The translations under genes and the position numbers were made by a program. Below, in pieces: positions 33,597-45,100 of a stretch of 64,000 bases of DNA. The DNA is from Ancistrus triradiatus (Eukaryota; Chordata; Actinopteri; Siluriformes; Loricariidae). The notes beneath the pieces were generated by a model, which saw only the letters and a program-made list of their open reading frames with translations, was not told where the DNA came from and made no database searches. The DNA lies in assembly GCA_025084515.1 (NCBI GenBank), contig JAJAGP010000246.1, positions 1-64,000 on the forward strand. The letters run 5' to 3'. Within the stretch, counting starts at the first letter, position 1, and the number at the start of each line of letters is the position of its first letter.

Positions 33597-34290
33597 GAAC
33601 TAGGACTGCTACGCCCGGGACTCTATCGTCTTCAGTGACAAATCCAGGTTCTCTTTGGGATCCAATCAAGGTCGGGTTCGAGTATGGAGGCCTCGTGGTG
33701 AGCACTTCAATTCTGCCTTTGCTGTGGAGCGACACACTGCCCCAAATTCTGGTGTGATGATCTGGGGAGCCATCGCAAACGACAATCGGTCACCCCTAGT
33801 AGTGATATGAGGGACACTAACAGATCAGCGATATGTGCAGGACAGGGTGTCAACTGGTATGTTTCAGCAGGATAGCACACAGCAAGGGTTTACAAAAAAA
33901 TGTATCCACCAGATTGCAACATTTCCTTGGTCTGCCTGGTTGCCAGATTTATCACCATTGAACCATTTATGGGACCAACTGGGACCCCAGCTTTAGCAAC
34001 CTATGAGTGTGCAGGATCTACATTCTCAGCTGTGGGAAAATGTGTCATTGAGTCATGACAAGCAGACAACGATCTCTCAACAAGAGGTACACTTCCCAAA
34101 AGTAGACTCTGAGAGCCTTTTTATAGAGCAGCGGGGGAGATGCTTTTTTTGTGGCAAGACCCAGTGTCTAATCAGACCACACTTGTAATCATTTATATAT
34201 CGGACTGAGGGATAACCACATTCCGAGTTTTGCAGCAATCCGAAATTCCTATCTGAGTGCGTTATTTTTTTGTCAATGACTATGTTTCCT
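33597..34290 (+). mobile_element. Tc1-like transposon of a third family, degraded
   Basis: The plus strand reads a transposase core: IVFSDKSRFSLGS (first Asp), RVRVWRPRGEHFN, APNSGVMIWGAIA, then a QQDS segment in place of the usual Q-x-D-N/S-A. Stops and frameshifts interrupt it. The right flank to about 34,290 ('gtctaatcagaccacacttg', 'ttgtcaatgactatg') matches the fragment at 36,320-36,680 in reverse. The left end was not found. Confidence 0.8.
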
Positions 34291-34521
34291 TTTATATTTA
34301 TGATACGAGCAAGGAATTGAAAAGCCTGCAGAAACTGTAATAGGCTGTGAGAAACCCACACACTGTAAAGATGCAGTTCTTCTCACTCCCCTTGTATCTC
34401 CCTCTCTATGGTACATCATCTTCCCTCAACTAAAACTAAAATTCTAAAATGTAAACTAATCCACAACTTTCCTGGGATCCATGCAAGGTTCTCGTTATGC
34501 AGAGCACAGATCCAGTGGTAA

Positions 34522-34556
34522 CACCTGCTCATCATCATCATCATCATCATCATCAT
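34522..34556. repeat. (CAT/ATC)n microsatellite
   Basis: About 11 tandem trinucleotide units (catcatcatcat...) in an otherwise non-repetitive flank. It can be read as a His run on the plus strand or a Met run on the minus strand, but no gene is present. Confidence 0.9.
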
Positions 34557-34904
34557 CTCAGTGCTTATAAGGACCTCAATAGCAGAGAAACATTTCTCTG
34601 CATTCAGTCTGTTCACACTGATGTGTTTAATGAACGTTTTCTGCACCAGAGTCTGTGCTGTTATATTATAATTGCTGCACTACAACAGCTATGTATCTGG
34701 TAAGGTCATATATGGGTTAAGTAGGATTAAACTGACAGAGATTATGCCATGCATACCTGTACCTACGAAGTTTTCCTTACGCAAAAGGCCACTGTCATTT
34801 AAAAAAAAAAGTCCATTCTCTGCAGCACACAACTAAAAACTAAACAGCCCAAAACGGCCATGTACTTCAGGCACTATTTATCCCAATGGCAAAATCAGAT
34901 TTAA

Positions 34905-35110
34905 TTCTAAGCAGCTTTATAATTTTTTGTTTTTATATCTTCTATTATATAAGGGCCAATACCAAACTTAGTAAGACTAGGGCGACAGTGGCAAGGAAAA
35001 ACTCCTCAAACGTTATAAGGAAGAAACGTTGGGAGGACCAAGACTCAAAAAAGGGACCCAACCTCCTTAGGAGAGGTCCAGTATCCAGAGTTACTGTTTG
35101 CATATCAAAT
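34905..35110 (-). mobile_element. L2-type LINE 3' tail fragment
   Basis: Reverse-oriented L2 tail: 'gcagctttataattttttg', 'agggcgacagtggcaaggaa', 'gttataaggaagaaacgttg', 'gggacccaacctcctt'. It is truncated on both sides. Confidence 0.7.
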
Positions 35111-36315
35111 CATTTTTTTCTGACTTATCTGTTATGACTCTATCATACAGTAGTTTTCATGCAGAATCTAACTTATTAACCATAATCATGCAATAGAGTA
35201 AGCTTGTATTCTTGTCATTTTCCTTCTGTAATTCCCGTCTGTGGTACTGATCAAATGAAAATGAGCTCCACTTTTTGAGCTTTCCTTCTTCTCAGGGTTC
35301 CCTCTTCAGCCCTCAGCTGGCTCAAACCAGATCTGGACTAGACTTGGATCTGGTGTAAGGTTGTACTGTTTTTAAAAAGATACAAATTATATTTAATAAG
35401 GTAAACCATAATGGCAGAGTCCATGGTTAAATTTGTAGCCTAATCTTTTGAGTGTTTGGTTTTCATTAATATTCACTGCTAATATTCACTATCCTGCTCG
35501 ATCAGAGGAGGCTCAATATATTTTATAACAGCATGGCTCTGATTGTTTATGATATATGAACCTTGTTGAAAAAAACACACAAAGAAATAGGTGAGACTGT
35601 TGGAATTCCGCAGTTAATACAAGTGGAAAAAACACTTCAGGCCTGCCTCCTTTAAAACAGTTGCCAAATGAGGTTGCCATACACAGACATTTAGGAAAAT
35701 CGAGAACTGAAGTTTAGGTTGTCACACAGTTTCCCCTGCAAAAGTACACGGTGATTGGCTCTGACTTCCTTCCAACAAATTGGGGTTGGGATTCAGTGAA
35801 AACTTAAGGCTCTTGCTGTTCACCATGTTTCAGAGTGGCTCTGCGGTACAGCGGTGGATGGCTGTGCTGAACCACTCTGGTGAGATGAGGTATCGGTTGT
35901 GTCCAGAATGTGACACCTTGGATCCAGCTGTGGATCTCTTGGTGTCACAGTACATGTTTGAAGTTTAAACTGACTTCAGCGACAGTTTTGGCCCTTGCTG
36001 TTCAACGTGTTACCTCAGATTTTCTTTTTTTTGTCCTTAACAAATTAGTTGGGGTGTAGGAATGGTATTCCAGCCTGTTTTAAGCTGTGACTTCTGGGTA
36101 AATAAAACATCACCTTGCATCAGCACACACAGCAGTTCTTCATTTCCTAAGTAATGCAAATTCCCATAATGTAGACCTGCCAATCACTGTTTGTTGGTCT
36201 ATACTTGGGATACCTAGTACTAAAATATGCCCTAAGCACTTACTGCTCAGGTATGGACTGCACTCACTTTGTCAGCCTGGAAACAGATGGTGCATCCATT
36301 GTGATTGGTAGAAAA
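35111..36315. other. No gene recognised
   Basis: A short open plus frame at 35,780-35,968 (62 codons) lacks homology, an acceptor/donor pair or conserved context. The interval is best left as intergenic. Confidence 0.45.
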
Positions 36316-36319
36316 GGTG

Positions 36320-36690
36320 GTATATACTCATTGACAAAAAATAAATAAAAGCACCCAGATAGAAATGTCAGATTGCGGCAAAACTCAGCATGTCTCAGGC
36401 AGATTTGTAAATGATTACAGGTGTGGTCTGATTAGACACTGGCTCTTGCCATGAGAGGGCGTAAAAGTACTTCCCCCACTGCCTGATAAAAAGGTTCTCA
36501 GAGGCTACATTTGGGTAGTCTCTTGGTGAGAGATCGTTGACTTCTGTGGTGCAAATGTGCTGCAGGATGCCATACAGAACCTGTATGCCTCCATTATCCA
36601 ACCGAATCTCATCTTGTATCCAGGCTAGAGGCGGCCTAACAGAGTAACTAGAGCCTCCTTTCAGTTGTACAGTTTTCCCCACTAATCTTA
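36320..36690 (-). mobile_element. Tc1-like transposon fragment, same family as 33,597-34,290
   Basis: Begins at the terminal region 'ttgacaaaaaataaataaaa' and runs through 'ttacaggtgtggtctgatta' and 'ctcttggtgagagatcgttg'. The same blocks occur in the opposite orientation at 34,050-34,280. It continues into transposase C-terminal coding sequence in reverse and stops near 36,690. Confidence 0.7.
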
Positions 36691-37850
36691 TCCTTTTGCT
36701 CTAATATTTTAATCGCTTACATGCATCATCATTACATTCAAACATATGTAGTTTCAGTCGATCCCAACAACTCCTTCTTGGTGTTTTAATCAATGAGTGC
36801 AGTTAGTAAATATAAACAGAGATTCTGTGGTAGTGGAGGGCATGTGTCTAAAAGTCATTGTATTTTACACCAGGAGGAATTTATGTAGTAAATCACTGAA
36901 TATGAGTGATGTAAGGAGGTATTAAAACATTTTGTTTGAGCTAAAGGATATACATTAAGATGTGTAGCAACTTTAAGAAGAGTGAAAGTAGACTGCTGTT
37001 CAAACAAATGGTTACAGTGGGAGCTTAAAGCCTGAGCTCTTACTACCATCATAAAGTCAGCAGAACAATTTGAGGTGTCATGTTTGTGCTGTAATAACAC
37101 TCGAGCTGCATGGACTCCACAAGTGTGGATGATTTCACAATATATTAAAGAGCATCTTGTGATGTTACTGAACGCTCAGCTTTCTCTGTCCTCTAGTGCC
37201 CCTGTAAACTCTTGATGGTCAGGTGACTGTGCTGGAAAGACCCATGTCAGTCAGCACTCTTGGATCTTTTTTGTCCTTTGTGTAGCTGAAATGCCAGAAC
37301 AAGAGTGATAAAGGGATGGGGCACTTTTCCTCCTAAAAGTATTGCTTTAATAGGTGTGATTCTTCAGTCTAAGGGTACAGGTTACCAGGGGCGTTTCTAG
37401 ACTACCTGCTGTAGTGAGGCACACACAGAATTTAGAGGGGCACAGCTGTACCCATCTGATGCCCATCGGTCATAGAGGAGCAACTGTGCATAAAAAACAA
37501 GAATAGATGAAGTCATTTAACACTAAAGCATGGACGTGAAATGATGAACAAATTAAGTAGATTTTTTATTAACAGTATTAATTTTGTTTATGCTAACATA
37601 ACAGATGCCTTTGCTTTAGTGGTCTAATTTTTATGTTTAGGTTATATGGTTAGAAGTGGCCAAAACATGGAGACATGAGCTATCGTATGGGCCTGCAGCA
37701 TAGAGTCTGTTACTCTATTTTTAAAAAAATGAAAGAACTTGGCTCTGACTGAAAAGCTAGCCACTCAAGGTTTTGGAAAGATGGGGTGGCTTTATGGGAA
37801 ATGTAGTGCCTGTAGTGAACTTGTGTCTTGCCCTTTAGTTCTGCTCAGCA
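36691..37850. other. No gene recognised
   Basis: Non-coding. The segment 36,850-37,260 shares short blocks with 42,420-42,640 (for example 'actcgagctgcatgga' against 'actcgagttgcatgga', and 'ttgatggtcaggtgactgtg'), suggesting another diverged dispersed repeat in both places. No gene. Confidence 0.5.
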
Positions 37851-38097
37851 ATCCAGGATAAAATTGGCGATCCTGCATGTCCTCCCCGTGTCCTTGTAGG
37901 TTTACTCCGGGTACTCCGGTTTTCTCACCTTCCAAAGATGTGTGTTAGCTTAATTGGTATTTCTAAAGTGCCCTTTGTGTGTGAGGTGTGTGTCCTACGA
38001 TGCATTGGTGCCCTGTCTTGCGCCGTGTTGTCGGCTACGCACCAGCTTTCCGTGACCCTGACTACTATTAAGAAAATAAGAAATGAGAAAATGAATG
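37850..38097 (+). repeat. SINE-like repeat fragment
   Basis: The 'ggcgatcctgcatgtcctcc', 'ccgggtactccggttttctc', 'gatgcattggtgccctgtct' and 'aatgagaaaatgaatgaatg' blocks in this order match the 3' part of the abundant fish repeat whose 5' part is seen at 14,270. It ends in a short AATG repeat. Confidence 0.65.
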
Positions 38098-38497
38098 AAT
38101 GCCCCAGGAAGGTGTGTCCGATGCCGCCCATGCAGGATACCCCAAAACAATGTCAGCAAAATGTTATATTGAAATAAACCACTCAAACCCTTGTATTTGC
38201 CCCAATAAACTTCACCAGGAGTGAAACCTCTTCTGGAGTTACTGTTCTTTCCTCAGTTTCGTTGTATTGGTAGACCTGGTGCGCATCAGTCCGACCCTGA
38301 ATGCATGTTGCTCTTTGTGCCGTGCTCTACCCAGGCCATCTGCCCGATGGGGGTCTGTGTGCGTTACTATACGTGATCAGGTTTGATAAGCCCCTGCGAT
38401 TTGTTTGCAATGTCATTATTTACAGGCTCCATCGTTTGTTTGCAGTGTCACCCTTCAGAGGGGAAGCTTTTGTCATTGGATTGCAGTTTGAGAAACA

Positions 38498-38720
38498 ATG
38501 AAAGAAATCAGTTTTTTTCCAAACAGGAAGTATGTTCGATCAGATAACCATTCCGAACAGCTGCGCGGTCCACGCTGGGATAAAGCCGAACGGATCCCAT
38601 CGGATACGTGCGAACTCAATTGGGGTTCCGTAAGCGCGCTCCAACAGACGCGGCGCCGCGGGCTAAGAGACGGGAATCCTGCGAGGAACTATGCGGATTC
38701 TGAGATGGAGATCATCCCCC
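38498..38720 (+). CDS. epo: Candidate alternative first exon of epo
   Basis: The open frame from Met at 38498 continues to ATGGAGATCATCCCCC at 38705-38720 and is followed by the strong donor GTGAGT at 38721. Both ATGs share a frame, and the exon ends in phase 1. That is exactly what epo exon 2 needs, giving MEIIPR-LFALLL with the inner ATG, or a 74-residue N-terminal extension with the outer one. The region is CpG-rich. I recall that zebrafish epo has alternative 5' transcripts, which would fit, but I cannot verify this here. It might instead be the exon of another gene or a chance open frame. Confidence 0.45.
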
Positions 38721-39091
38721 GTGAGTAACCCGAATCACCGCACTGCTTTTTGTTTTATTACGCAATGGTTAAAATTCCGTGCAGATGATAGATTTATGTT
38801 CCTGGAGCTTTGCCATAGATGCATGGCTGACTGATCTAATCAGTCTTTTATCAGCGGGCTGGAGGTGAAGGTCAGCGCACCGGCTGCCAACAGGGTGATG
38901 GATAGAACAGAAGCAGAGGCAGAGCGGCGGCAGATCTGATCTCGTCTCTCTCGCTCTTTCTGCTCCGCTCTTTCGGGGACTGGACTTTCCAGACCGTACA
39001 AGCAGTTCATGTTAGTCGGGTGGCCAGTCACGTTTGGCGACTTTTGTTCGTTTTTCATCATGTTTTTTAAAAATGCCGAGGCTCTTCCCGA
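38721..39091 (+). promoter_or_regulatory. Promoter and 5' leader of the main epo transcript
   Basis: About 370 bp before the epo start codon. It contains GATA-like sites ('agatgatagat' near 38,785 and the inverted 'ttatcag' at 38,848) and a CpG-containing stretch at 38,870-39,000. No TATA box is obvious. ATG codons at 39009, 39060 and 39073 precede the real start at 39092, which itself has a weak context (C at -3, T at +4). Confidence 0.45.
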
Positions 39092-39107
39092 ATGTTTCAC
39101 TGCTCAG
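39092..39107 (+). CDS. epo: epo exon 1 (coding part)
   Basis: Sixteen bases, ATGTTTCACTGCTCAG, followed by donor GTAAGA at 39108. It encodes MFHCS plus the first base of Gly6 (phase 1). The choice among nearby ATGs rests on phase: only this ATG joins exon 2 in frame, and it resembles the MFH start I recall for zebrafish Epo. Confidence 0.88.
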
Positions 39108-42100
39108 GTAAGACTGCGGTTCTTAGATTAGTTTAAGAGCGCACTTTACGCGCAGTTTAGGAATGACATGCGGACTTGGCATGGCTCAACCTGTAGCATG
39201 CATCTTTTTGGTTTATGTTATTCCACAGACCGGAGCTTTCGGCAAAAAAGTAATTCTTATTTAGTTCTACGTTAGTCTTTATTTAAACTGGTTTTCTCAG
39301 TATGTCTGCAGCCGGTACTAGTTTGCAATCAGAGCGAGAATTACGTGCTACTTTACTTGCATTCTATTCTGCAAGCAAAAAGACCATACTAGATACACGT
39401 TGGTCCAAGCTGGTGCATGCTGGTTTAGCTATTGAACTTGCACGCTGCTAAAGCTGGTTGACCACTGGACACTTTATTAGGTACACTTTGCCAGTACCGG
39501 GTTGGACCCCTTTTTGCCTTCAGATCTGCCTTAATTCTTCATGGCATAGATTTCAACAAGGTGCTGGAAACATTCCTCACAGATTTTGGTCCATATCTCC
39601 ACGATAGCATCACACTCCCTGCAGATTTCTCGGCTGTGTTGGACTGGGATCTGGTGACTGTGCAGCCGTTTGAGTTAGTGAAACTCATGATCATGTTAAG
39701 TTTGAGATGATTTGAGCTTTGGGATATGGAATGTTATCCTGCTGGAAGTAGAAATCAGAAGATGGTACACTGTGCTCATAAAGGGGTGCACATGGTCAGC
39801 AGCAATACTCAGGTAGGCTGTGATGTTTAAACCATGCTCAGATGGTATTAAGGGGCCCAAAGTGTATCAAATTCTGACTCGACCATCCGAATATCGCAGC
39901 AGAAATCGAGACTCATCAGATCAGGCAACATTTTTCCATTCGTCTATTGTCCAGTTTTGGTGAGCCTGTGTGAATTGTAGCTTCAGTTGTCTGTTTTGGT
40001 GAGCCTGTGTGAATTGTAGCTTCAGTTGTCTGTTCTTAGCTGACAATGCACCTGCTGTGGTCTTCTCCTGCTGTTGTAGCCCATCTGCTTCAAGGTTTGA
40101 TGTGTTGTTTGTTCAGAGATGCTCGTCTGCATACCTTGGTTGTAATGAGGGGTTATTTGAGTTACTGTGGCCTTTTTATCAGCTTGAACCAGTCTGCATT
40201 CTCCAACAATTCATTTTCTCCCAGACAACTGCCCTCACTGGATATTTTCTGTTTTTCGGACCATTCTGTGTAAACCCTATAGATGGCGCTGTGTGTGAAA
40301 ATCCCAGTAGACCAGGGGTTTCTTAAATACTCAGCACCAACAACCACGCCACATTCAAAGTCACTTCAAGCACCTTTCTTCCTAATCCTGATGCTCGGTT
40401 TGGTTCCGTAGCTCGTCTTGATCATGTCTACACGCCTAAATGCACTGAGTTTCTACCATGTGATTGGCTGATTAGATATTTGCGTTAATGCAAATAGTAG
40501 TTGAACAGCTTTTATTGGGCATCCTGTCATTCTTTCTTGATAACTGGAGTGATCTATATGATTAGTGCTGTTGTAATGTATATGAATCAAGTACGATACA
40601 GTGCACTCAGCTCCAGAAGTAATTGCACCTTTAGGTAAAGGTGGGTTTAAAATGTACAGAAACCCCACTCTTTAGTATGGTGGAGGTTCTGTGGTGCTAT
40701 GGGACTCCTACTGATGCCTACTGAACCTTATTAGGGTGCATGGTGTAATGGTCTCCATTGGGTAACAAGAGACCATGTTCCTGCTCCTGCCAAGAAGATG
40801 GATTGTTCAATCAGCAGCACACAGTTCCAAAACAAACACAAATCACACACAAAAATAGTCCAGAGACTAGAATCAAGCTTTTAATACGGCCGTCCATGTG
40901 CCCTGAATTATACCCAATAAAAACGTGAAAGTGAAGAGGTGTCCACAAGAGAGAACCCAAAATCCTAGAGGATCTGTACTGAGGCATGTAATACAGTTCT
41001 TGCTTTGTATCTCCTGTCTCATTAAACATCATAGAAGACTTTTCAGTGGTGGCAGGAGGTTTCTTATACTCTCAGAATAATTGCGTCAAAGTAAAGCACC
41101 CCGTTTACCCCGAGTAAGTCCTATCAGGGTCACCGGGGAGGGTTTGGAGCCTAACCCAGAATTCACTGGCCATTGGCTTTAATGGTTCTGAGTAAATATG
41201 ACCTAAACTACTAAAGTAATAGTAGATAAAGCAGAGTAGATAAAGACAACACAATTATACCTGGTTGTTTATTTACTGAGGAAAATGAACCAATAATACA
41301 TATCTGTGAGTGGAAAAAGTATGTGAACTTCTATGCTTATGAGTTCATTTGGAGGTGAGTTTAGACTCAGGTGTTTCATCATTGGGATGATCTATCAGGT
41401 GTGAGTGGACGCTCTGCTGTATTTAAAGAACAGGGATCGATCAAAGTCTGCTCTTATAAACATGTTTGTGGACGTGTATCATGGTACGAACTGGATGTAA
41501 AAGTTTAAGAACCATCTATCTATAAAGTTCGGACTCCACCAATCAGACACAGAGTCAGACGGATTGTGTACAAATGGAGGAAAGTCAAGATGACTGTTAC
41601 CCTCAGCAGGAGTGATCACTGGGTTTGAACCCCGGGCTGGACTTGCAACATGAAGGATGGATGGTGAGGTCACAGAACCCTGAGACGGACTGCTATAGTT
41701 CTGCCTGGGATTCTGGGATAGGCTTAAGACTAGGGCTGGGCAATTAATCAAAACTTAATCACTACCTACATTCTGTACCTTTAACCGATTTAATCTTGCT
41801 CATGCTGATTATTTAGATTTTTTTTTTGTTTATACTTAAAAAGAAAATTCTCTTTCTCTCAGAAAATTCCCCGCTGCGTTCTACCTTCTTAAAAACATAA
41901 CCACCACATGTGTAGTTACATGACTCCGCCCCATCCAGTCAGCGACATGGCAGCAACATGGCATGGCATGAAGGAGAACTCAAACCGAGCAGCAGTATCA
42001 ACGAAAAATGCCATGTCCATCGTTTGGACACATTTTGGCTTTAGAGAAAATGACAATTAATATATAACAAAAAATTGATTAAAATTATAAAAATTGATTT

Positions 42101-45100
42101 CAGTTTTTTCAAAAAATCATTCACGCATCATAATCAAGGTAAAATATAATCGTGATATTGATTTTGAGGTCATATCACCCAGCACTATTTCAGACCCCTG
42201 CACAACCATGCAGGACCAAGGAAACGCGGATCAAGCAAACTGAGCAGGAGGACATTTTCCTGACTTTTTACTCATCTTTTCCGATAAGTCTGTAGGTAGC
42301 TGTATGTAGAGTGAGGACGAAAACTCTTCCACTTGGCATTCTTCAAGTAACAGTTTGAGTGAAATGTCAAATCACTGGACAAAAATATATTTCAGAATCG
42401 ATTTGTTTTTGACGCGTTTCTCTATGCTGTAATGACAGAGTGCACTCGAGTTGCATGGATTCTACAAATTTATGGAAATGATCCACGTTACGAACCAATG
42501 ATTTCACATTCACAATATTCCAAGGAGTATCTTGCGATGATCCTGAACACGCTCGTCTTTCTCTGTCTTCAAGTGCCCCCATAAATGCTTGATGACCTTT
42601 AGGTCAGTGGAGGAAAGTCCATGACAGTCAGCACTCCTCGATCGTCTTTGGTTTTCAAGTCGATGCATTTTATGTCAGTATATCTGTAATGAAAAACATT
42701 GTATTCAATCTGAGAAAAGTGCCAAGTAGAAGCATTTCCACTGGTGGTCTCAGACTTTTGACCCCCACTACAGTTGCGGTTATATTAGTGAGCATCAGTG
42801 CTGTTTGATTTGCTGACTCAGGTGGGGTCATGCCCTGTGAAACTCTACTGATTTGGAAAAATGATGTATATCCCGTTCTCAGTGACTGGTGAGGAAATCC
42901 TTACATTCATAAAAAGACCCTTCACAGTCTGGATTTCCCCGGCGTGACCTGACTGCGCTTCAGCGTGATTTATCGCTGACTCACTGTGCTCGGATTGCTG
43001 AATCATTCGAAATTCTGCATCGTAAGTGAAGCAGTGATTCAGCAGAAACCATGTCAGGTGGGAAGCACTGCAAGAAGTTTTGCTTTTAAATGGACAAGCA
43101 TTAACATTGTTTTATATACTATGTACTTTGGTTGTCTGAACTTTGCTGGCCTTTTAGATAATAACCCAGAGCCTTCAGATAGCTAGGGTTACGAACTGTC
43201 ACTGATCCAGACCACTAACGTGTCAGGCAGAAATAGACACTATGCTGGCATTTAGCGTTGGCACAGCGGCCTTAAATTTGGCAAAGGTCTTTCCTTTCAG
43301 CGCTTGCAAACACTCAGCACGAGGCGGCAAGTCCCTCTGCCTAATAATAAAGATTGATAGCACTGCTGCTTCTGATTTGTCTCCTACCGGTTCGTTCGCT
43401 GATAAAAAGGACAGGACGAGTGGGCCTACGTGAGCTAGAGAGAAAGGTTATGGAGGATCAGCACATACTCAGTAAGGTCACCTCTAAAGATCGGTTGATT
43501 TTTAAGCGTAGAAGTTTCAAAGCTCTTCAAGTGACTGGAATTTGTGAGGCATGCTGGAAAGGATCCCGTCTGGTTGCTAATTAGGAAGGGTGATTTCAAG
43601 AGCGGGCGTTCAGTCAAATAACTTGTCAGTGGGCCTGAATTTGTACTGGCAGCCCTGGATGCGTTTCGGTCACTTACACTGTGCAAATAAACAAAACAAA
43701 ACATGGAATGGCTAATTAAAGCAGAAGAGGGTCTATTTTTTATAATTTATTCCGTTGTTAATTGTTCTTTTTGTAACTTCTGGCTGTTTCTGATCTTTGG
43801 ATGTTCCCTGGCCTGCACCAGCATTTCAATAAAACACTTCAATTACATGTAGCTGGAATTATCTTTCGATAATTGCGTCATCATTCAGCTGCTGCTGAAA
43901 GAACATATTCTGATCCCATGACCAGTCAGAGAGAGAGAGAGGGGGGAACACTTCTTATAGTTTGTGCTACAACAAGTACTATAATTAATACTATAAATTA
44001 TAGAATCAGCACACTTAGAGGATCCAGCTCTTTCATTTCATAGCAAATAAACAAATAACAGATAAGACACTAGGGGTGGGCGATATGGTATAAATATTAT
44101 ATCACAATATTTGAAGACATTTTCACGATACACGATATTTATTACGATACATGTGACAAAAATGCACCAGTACTCCATACTTTGTAAAGTCATTTCTACT
44201 CAAAATGTGCTGCAGTTCATCCAGTTAAACAGGACTAATTACACTCCTTATAATGATATCAAACAATAAACGTATATGTTATTAAACATTCTTTAAGCAC
44301 TGACAATATCCTCAGTATGCTCAGAAAAGAATATCGCCTATCGCGATAACAAAATTTATCACGATACGATAAAATATCGTCAAATTGCCCACTGCTATAT
44401 GACGACAAGCTATTTTTGTTTAACAGCTGAACATTCTGGCTTCATGAAGCATACGTAACTAAATTCAATTATTTTAATTAATGGACAGTTCTTTCCAGAT
44501 CAAGGAAAGGAAGGAGTCACTGTGCAGTTTGCATTTCTAAAACACTATTAGTCCACAGTTCTAAGTCTGACTCTTTGGAACAAATAGGCTGAAATGTCAG
44601 CGAGTACGTGAGGCCCATCTGTGACCATACGTGTCCCGGACGAGATTTGCTGAGGCTGCAGTTAAAAGGGAGTGCTTAAGGATCTTAACAAGCTGTTACA
44701 CTTGAATTGAAAGAAAACACGGCCTTAACAAGAGAGCTGTCAGCTGAAACGGTGGAAAGGATTATAAAACTCTTTCAAGAAGAAAATTCAACACAGTGTG
44801 GATAAAGATCTAATTCCCAGTCATCTGTGTCAAGTGCAGGAACACACAGGTAGGCCAAGAAAGACGTCAAAGTGCCATGATAGAAAAGTCAAAGTGGTAT
44901 GACGTGAAAATAGAAAATGCACAACAAACAAATAAAAACAAATGGGCGGGAACAGGAGTCAATGTTTGTGGCTGAACTGTAAGAAATCATCTTTATATAT
45001 TAAAAAAACAAACAAAAAAACAGCACTAACATCTAAACAGAAGAAAACAAGGTTACAGCGGGACTGTGGTAGCCTAGCCTAGTACTGGACTATGAACCAG

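Noticed and set aside
34522..34556. Short regular repeats as a CRISPR array
   Set aside because: It is a trinucleotide microsatellite without spacers, in vertebrate DNA.
39060..39107. epo translation from ATG 39060 (MFFKNAEALPE...)
   Set aside because: That frame ends in phase 0 at the donor and would run into a stop in exon 2; only ATG 39092 is in frame with the signal peptide.
43242..43704. Overlapping open frames on both strands within epo intron 1
   Set aside because: No homology, no splice sites joining them to epo, and similar open frames occur by chance in this stretch.
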